Below, piece after piece: positions 60,562 to 64,000 of a DNA stretch of 64,000 nt. The DNA lies in assembly GCA_036510065.1 (NCBI GenBank), contig DATCEO010000129.1, positions 1-64,000 on the forward strand, written 5' to 3'. Below the pieces are notes generated by a model, which saw only the letters and a program-made list of their open reading frames with translations, was not told where the DNA came from and searched no databases. Numbering within the stretch: position 1 is the stretch's first letter; every line of letters starts with the position of its first letter. This stretch comes from DASUBV01 sp036510065 (GTDB taxonomy: Bacteria; Actinomycetota; Actinomycetes; Streptosporangiales; Streptosporangiaceae). The translations under genes were made by a program, and so were the position numbers.

Positions 60562-62040
60562 TCAGCTCTGGCCGCCGGACAGCTTGTCGCGGAGAGCGGC
60601 CAGCGCCTCATCCGAGGCGAGCGTGCCCTGGGCGGGGGCCTCGCTGCGGCTGGAGCCGCCACGGTCGCCCCGGTCCTCGCGCTCGGACACCACAGCGGTC
60701 GCCGCCTTGGTCTGCGCCTCGGCCACCTGCGCCTGGTGCGCCTCGTACCGGGTACGGGCCTCGGTGTACTGGCGCTCCCACTCCTCGCGCTGAGTGTCGT
60801 AGCCTTCCAGCCACTCGCCCGACTCGGGGTCGAAGCCGTCGGGGTAGACGTAGTTGCCCTGCTCGTCGTAGGTGGCGGGCATGCCATACAGCGTCGGGTC
60901 GAAGTCCTCGCCCGCCGCCTCGCCGAGAGCGCCCTCGTTGGCCTGCTTCAGCGACAGGCTGATCCGGCGCCGGTCCAGGTCGATGTCGATGATCTTGACG
61001 AAGATCTCGTCGCCGACCTGCACGACCTGCTCGGGGATCTCGACATGACGGTCGGCGAGCTCGGAGATGTGCACCAGGCCCTCGATGCCCTCCTCGACCC
61101 GCACGAACGCGCCGAACGGCACCAGCTTGGTGACCCGTCCCGGCACGACCTGGCCGATCTGGTGGGTCCGGGCGAACTGCTGCCAGGGGTCCTCCTGGGT
61201 CGACTTCAGCGACAGCGAGACCCGCTCGCGGTCCATGTCGACGTCGAGCACCTCGACGGTGACCTCCTGGCCGACCTCGACGACCTCGCCGGGGTGGTCG
61301 ATGTGCTTCCAGGACAGCTCCGACACGTGCACCAGGCCGTCGACGCCGCCGAGGTCCACGAAGGCGCCGAAGTTGACGATCGAGGACACCTGGCCCTTGC
61401 GGATCTGGCCCTTCTGCAGGGTGTTGAGGAAGTTCTGGCGGACCTCAGACTGGGTCTGCTCCAGCCAGGCCCGGCGGGACAGGACCACGTTATTGCGGTT
61501 CTTGTCCAGCTCGATGATCTTGGCCTCGATCTCCTTGCCCACGTACGGCTGGAGATCGCGGACCCGGCGCATCTCCACCAGGGATGCCGGCAGGAACCCG
61601 CGCAGGCCGATGTCCAGGATCAGGCCGCCCTTGACGACCTCGATGACCGTGCCGGTGACGACGCCGTCCTCTTCCTTGATCTTCTCGATCGTGCCCCAGG
61701 CGCGCTCGTACTGCGCGCGCTTCTTGGACAGGATCAGGCGGCCTTCCTTGTCCTCCTTCTGGAGGACCAGGGCCTCGATGTGCTCGCCGGTCTTGACGAC
61801 ATCGTTGGGGTCGACATCGTGCTTGATCGACAGCTCGCGGGACGGGATAACGCCCTCGGTCTTATAGCCGATGTCGAGCAGGACCTCGTCTCGGTCGACC
61901 TTGACGACGGTGCCTTCAACGATGTCGCCGTCGTTGAAGTACTTGATGGTCTCGTCGATCGCGGCGAGGAAGGCCTCCTCGGAACCGATGTCGTTGACCG
62001 CTACTTTGGGGGTCGAGGTGGCCTCGGTGCTGCTCGTCAT
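60562..62040 (-). CDS. rpsA: 30S ribosomal protein S1
   Basis: The 492-residue protein contains four S1 OB-fold domains (starting near residues 35, 120, 205 and 290), the actinomycete number. Examples are GDIVEGTVVKVDRDEVLLDIGYKTEGVIPSRELS, IVNFGAFVDLGGVDGLVHVSELSW and LVPFGAFVRVEEGIEGLVHISELADR. A C-terminal tail with many Glu, Arg and Ala follows. It helps mRNA docking on the 30S subunit. ATG 62040 follows a 256-bp leader that contains a strong consensus-like promoter. Confidence 0.96.
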   Translation of the reverse strand: MTSSTEATSTPKVAVNDIGSEEAFLAAIDETIKYFNDGDIVEGTVVKVDRDEVLLDIGYKTEGVIPSRELSIKHDVDPNDVVKTGEHIEALVLQKEDKEGRLILSKKRAQYERAWGTIEKIKEEDGVVTGTVIEVVKGGLILDIGLRGFLPASLVEMRRVRDLQPYVGKEIEAKIIELDKNRNNVVLSRRAWLEQTQSEVRQNFLNTLQKGQIRKGQVSSIVNFGAFVDLGGVDGLVHVSELSWKHIDHPGEVVEVGQEVTVEVLDVDMDRERVSLSLKSTQEDPWQQFARTHQIGQVVPGRVTKLVPFGAFVRVEEGIEGLVHISELADRHVEIPEQVVQVGDEIFVKIIDIDLDRRRISLSLKQANEGALGEAAGEDFDPTLYGMPATYDEQGNYVYPDGFDPESGEWLEGYDTQREEWERQYTEARTRYEAHQAQVAEAQTKAATAVVSEREDRGDRGGSSRSEAPAQGTLASDEALAALRDKLSGGQS

Positions 62041-62224
62041 GTGTTGGTGGACTCCGGATGCGGACAGGATTGGGTGGGCGTGCGCCATGGATCAGGCGCC
62101 CGACGCGACAGGCCAAGGGTTGAGACTTGACTCGCCTGGCCAGCACCGACGGTGACAGTCCAGACGCGACCGTCCCTCAGGCTGCCCGGCCATGGCGGAC
62201 GGCAGAGCACACAACGCAGCGTTC

Positions 62225-62253
62225 AGCATATGAGAGCCCGGCGCAGGGGTCAA
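62225..62253 (-). promoter_or_regulatory. Sigma-70-type promoter of rpsA
   Basis: On the minus strand TTGACC (62253-62248) is followed after exactly 17 bases by TATGCT (62230-62225), close to the housekeeping consensus. It is about 185 bp before the rpsA ATG, leaving a long 5' leader. The S1 mRNA often carries autoregulatory structure in its leader. Confidence 0.7.
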
Positions 62254-62297
62254 TCTAGGGTGCCCTCAGCAGGGAGGATCAGGACCAGAGCGGGACC

Positions 62298-64000
62298 CTA
62301 GTGCGCCGCCTCGGCCCAGCTGCGGCCGGTCCCCATGGAGATCTCCAGCGGCACCGACAGCCCGGACGCGCTGCCCATGGCCGCGGCGACGATCTCCCGC
62401 AGCTGGTCCAGCTCACCGGGCGCTACCTCGAACAGCAGCTCATCGTGGACCTGCAGGAGCATCCGCGACCGCAGCCCGGCGGCGGCGATCTCGCGGCGGG
62501 TGGCCAGCATGGCGACCTTGATGATGTCGGCCGCCGAGCCCTGGATGGGGGCGTTCAGCGCCATCCGCTCGGCCATCTCCCGGCGCTGGCGGTTGTCGGA
62601 GGTCAGGTCCGGCAGGTAGCGGCGGCGGCCGAGGATCGTCTGGGTGTAGCCGTTCGTCCGGGCCCGCGCCACCACCTCCTGGAGGTACTCCCGGACCCCG
62701 CCGAACTGCTCGAAGTACTCCTCCATGTAGGTGCGGGCCTCGTCCGCCGGCACGTGCAGCTGCTGCGACAGGCCGTACACCGACAGGCCGTAGGCCAGGC
62801 CGTAGTTCATGGCCTTGATCCGGCTGCGCAGCTCGGGGGTGACATGCTCCGGCTCGACGCCGAACACGCTGCCGGCCGTGGCCGCGTGGAAGTCGTGCCC
62901 GGACCCGAACGCGGCGGCCAGGGCCGCGTCCTCCGACAGGTGCGCCATGATCCGCAGCTCGATCTGGCTGTAGTCGGCGGTCAGCAGGCACTCGTAACCC
63001 TCGCCGACGATGAAGCCCTGCCGGATCCGGCGGCCCTCCTCGGTGCGGATCGGGATGTTCTGCAGGTTCGGATCCGTGGAAGACAGCCGCCCGGTCGCCG
63101 CGATCATCTGGTTGTAGGTGGTGTGGATGCGGCCGTCCACCCCGGCCATCGGGATCAGCGAGTCCACGATGCTCTTGAGCTTGGAGACGTCCCGGTGCCG
63201 CAGCAGGTTGACCAGCACCTGCTGCGCGTCGGGGTTGTCGGTCTGCGCGAGCAGGCTGGTCAGCGCCTCGGAGTCGGTGGTGTACCCGGTCTTGATGCGC
63301 TTGGTCTTGGGCAGGCCCAGCTCGGTGAACAGCACCTCCTGCAGCTGCTTGGGCGAGCCGAGGTTGAACTCGTGCCCGACGATGGCGTAGGCCGCCTGCT
63401 CGGCCGCCTTGACCTCGCCGCCGAACTCGGCCGACATGCCGGCGAAGTGATCCACGTCCGCGGCAATGCCGTACTGCTCCATCTCGGCCAGCACGCTGAC
63501 CAGCGGCAGCTCCACCTCGGCCAGCAGCTCGGTCGCACCGCGGCTGGCCAGGTCGGCGTCCAGCGCGTCGGCGAGCTCGGCGGTGGCGACGGCCCTGGCG
63601 GCCAGCGCGTTCACCGCCTCGGCCGGGTCCGGCATGTCGAGCGTGAGCTGCCCCGACGTCGCGCTGGCGTCCCGCAGCTCGCGGTTCAGGTAGCGCAGGG
63701 AGAGATCGGCCAGGTCGAACGAGCGCTGGCCGGGCAGGGCCAGGTAGGCCGCCAGCGCGGTGTCGCTGGTCAGGGTGGCCAGGGTCAGGCCGTGCGCCGC
63801 CAGGGCGTGAATCGGCCCCTTCGCGTCGTGCAGCGCCTTGGGCTGGTCGGGGTCCGCCAGCCACTCCCCCAGCGCCTGGTCGTCTTCCTGGGTCAGCGCC
63901 GCCGGGTCGAGGTAGGCGGATGACCCGTCGGGCGCCGCGATGGCCAGGCCCGTCAGGCTGCCGGTCCCCCGTCCCCAGCTGCCCGTGACGGCCAGCCCGG
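62298..64000 (-). CDS. polA: DNA polymerase I, C-terminal part (cut by window end)
   Basis: The visible 567 codons cover the end of the 3'-5' exonuclease-like domain (LATLTSDTALAAYLAL, DPAALTQEDDQALGEWL) and the whole polymerase domain. Palm motif A is LLTADYSQIELRIMAHL, finger motif B includes the IKAMNYGLAYG segment, and motif C is LLQVHDELLFEV; all are intact. The exonuclease part seems to lack the proofreading acidic residues, as in other actinomycete PolA. The N-terminal 5' nuclease lies outside. It would fill gaps after excision by UvrABC, and the stop is at 62298. Confidence 0.95.
   Translation of the reverse strand, partial: GLAVTGSWGRGTGSLTGLAIAAPDGSSAYLDPAALTQEDDQALGEWLADPDQPKALHDAKGPIHALAAHGLTLATLTSDTALAAYLALPGQRSFDLADLSLRYLNRELRDASATSGQLTLDMPDPAEAVNALAARAVATAELADALDADLASRGATELLAEVELPLVSVLAEMEQYGIAADVDHFAGMSAEFGGEVKAAEQAAYAIVGHEFNLGSPKQLQEVLFTELGLPKTKRIKTGYTTDSEALTSLLAQTDNPDAQQVLVNLLRHRDVSKLKSIVDSLIPMAGVDGRIHTTYNQMIAATGRLSSTDPNLQNIPIRTEEGRRIRQGFIVGEGYECLLTADYSQIELRIMAHLSEDAALAAAFGSGHDFHAATAGSVFGVEPEHVTPELRSRIKAMNYGLAYGLSVYGLSQQLHVPADEARTYMEEYFEQFGGVREYLQEVVARARTNGYTQTILGRRRYLPDLTSDNRQRREMAERMALNAPIQGSAADIIKVAMLATRREIAAAGLRSRMLLQVHDELLFEVAPGELDQLREIVAAAMGSASGLSVPLEISMGTGRSWAEAAH

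Noticed and set aside
60736..62130. Long plus-strand open frame opposite rpsA
   Set aside because: Leu/Asp/Val-rich complement of the S1 repeats with no homology; rpsA has promoter, start and terminator.

Overview
The window is a very GC-rich, densely packed chromosomal segment with frequent GTG starts, 4-bp ATGA/GTGA start-stop overlaps and actinomycete-specific families (XRE/DUF5753 plus DUF397 pairs, TIGR03086, Nudix next to pyrG, rpsA-coaE-uvrB order). This points to a high-GC actinomycete of the Streptomyces/Streptosporangiales type. No tRNA, rRNA or 16S marker is present, so the genus cannot be named from sequence alone.

Left edge (1-2000): the tail of an IS3-type transposase with its probable right end, a decayed nucleotidyltransferase-like gene, a short helical-repeat protein built from 99-bp units, and an acetyltransferase lacking its N-terminus. 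This looks like an insertion/deletion scar. From 2000 to 12700 lie a membrane SpoIIE-type phosphatase, a methyltransferase running tail-to-tail into a frameshifted pseudokinase, a DUF1275 permease-like protein, thioredoxin, a stand-alone mraY, two methyltransferases around an aspartate aminotransferase, and a stressosome-type rsbR-rsbS-rsbT-rsbX module of which only rsbS reads intact.

From 12700 to 22800 are mostly metabolic and regulatory singletons (GNAT, TIGR03086 protein with divergent AraC regulator, DUF72, a secreted beta-helix protein, proline iminopeptidase). They include a two-gene redox unit, a ferric-reductase-like cytochrome followed by a NuoF-like flavoprotein fused to a 3Fe-4S ferredoxin domain. 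From 28165 down to 22867 on the minus strand is a compact five-gene operon: PAS histidine kinase, OmpR-type regulator, a receiver domain fused to a PIG-L deacetylase, an ATP-grasp enzyme and a small tail-anchored protein. It is the most unusual system in the window.

From 28300 to 42600: divergent yceI/marR, a PaiB-like protein, a T-box leader in front of an archaeal-type aspartyl-tRNA synthetase, an alcohol dehydrogenase, a diguanylate cyclase, a tandem 74-bp repeat in which each copy carries a seven-codon mini-ORF, an MFS exporter, a secreted trypsin-like protease, an aldo/keto reductase, two converging XRE/DUF5753-DUF397 pairs that share a palindromic upstream site, and an anti-sigma-type ATPase.

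From 42556 to the right end the minus strand is a conserved housekeeping block: der, cmk, tyrA, aroH, rluB, scpB, scpA, a small RHH-like protein, parA, xerD, ald, a Nudix hydrolase, pyrG, an EamA-like transporter, a lipoprotein, uvrB, coaE, rpsA and polA (cut by the window edge). These genes serve chromosome segregation and condensation, DNA repair and replication, aromatic amino acid synthesis and translation. Several carry unusual low-complexity extensions. Several breaks elsewhere in the window sit beside G/C runs and could be either true decay or indel errors in the assembly.
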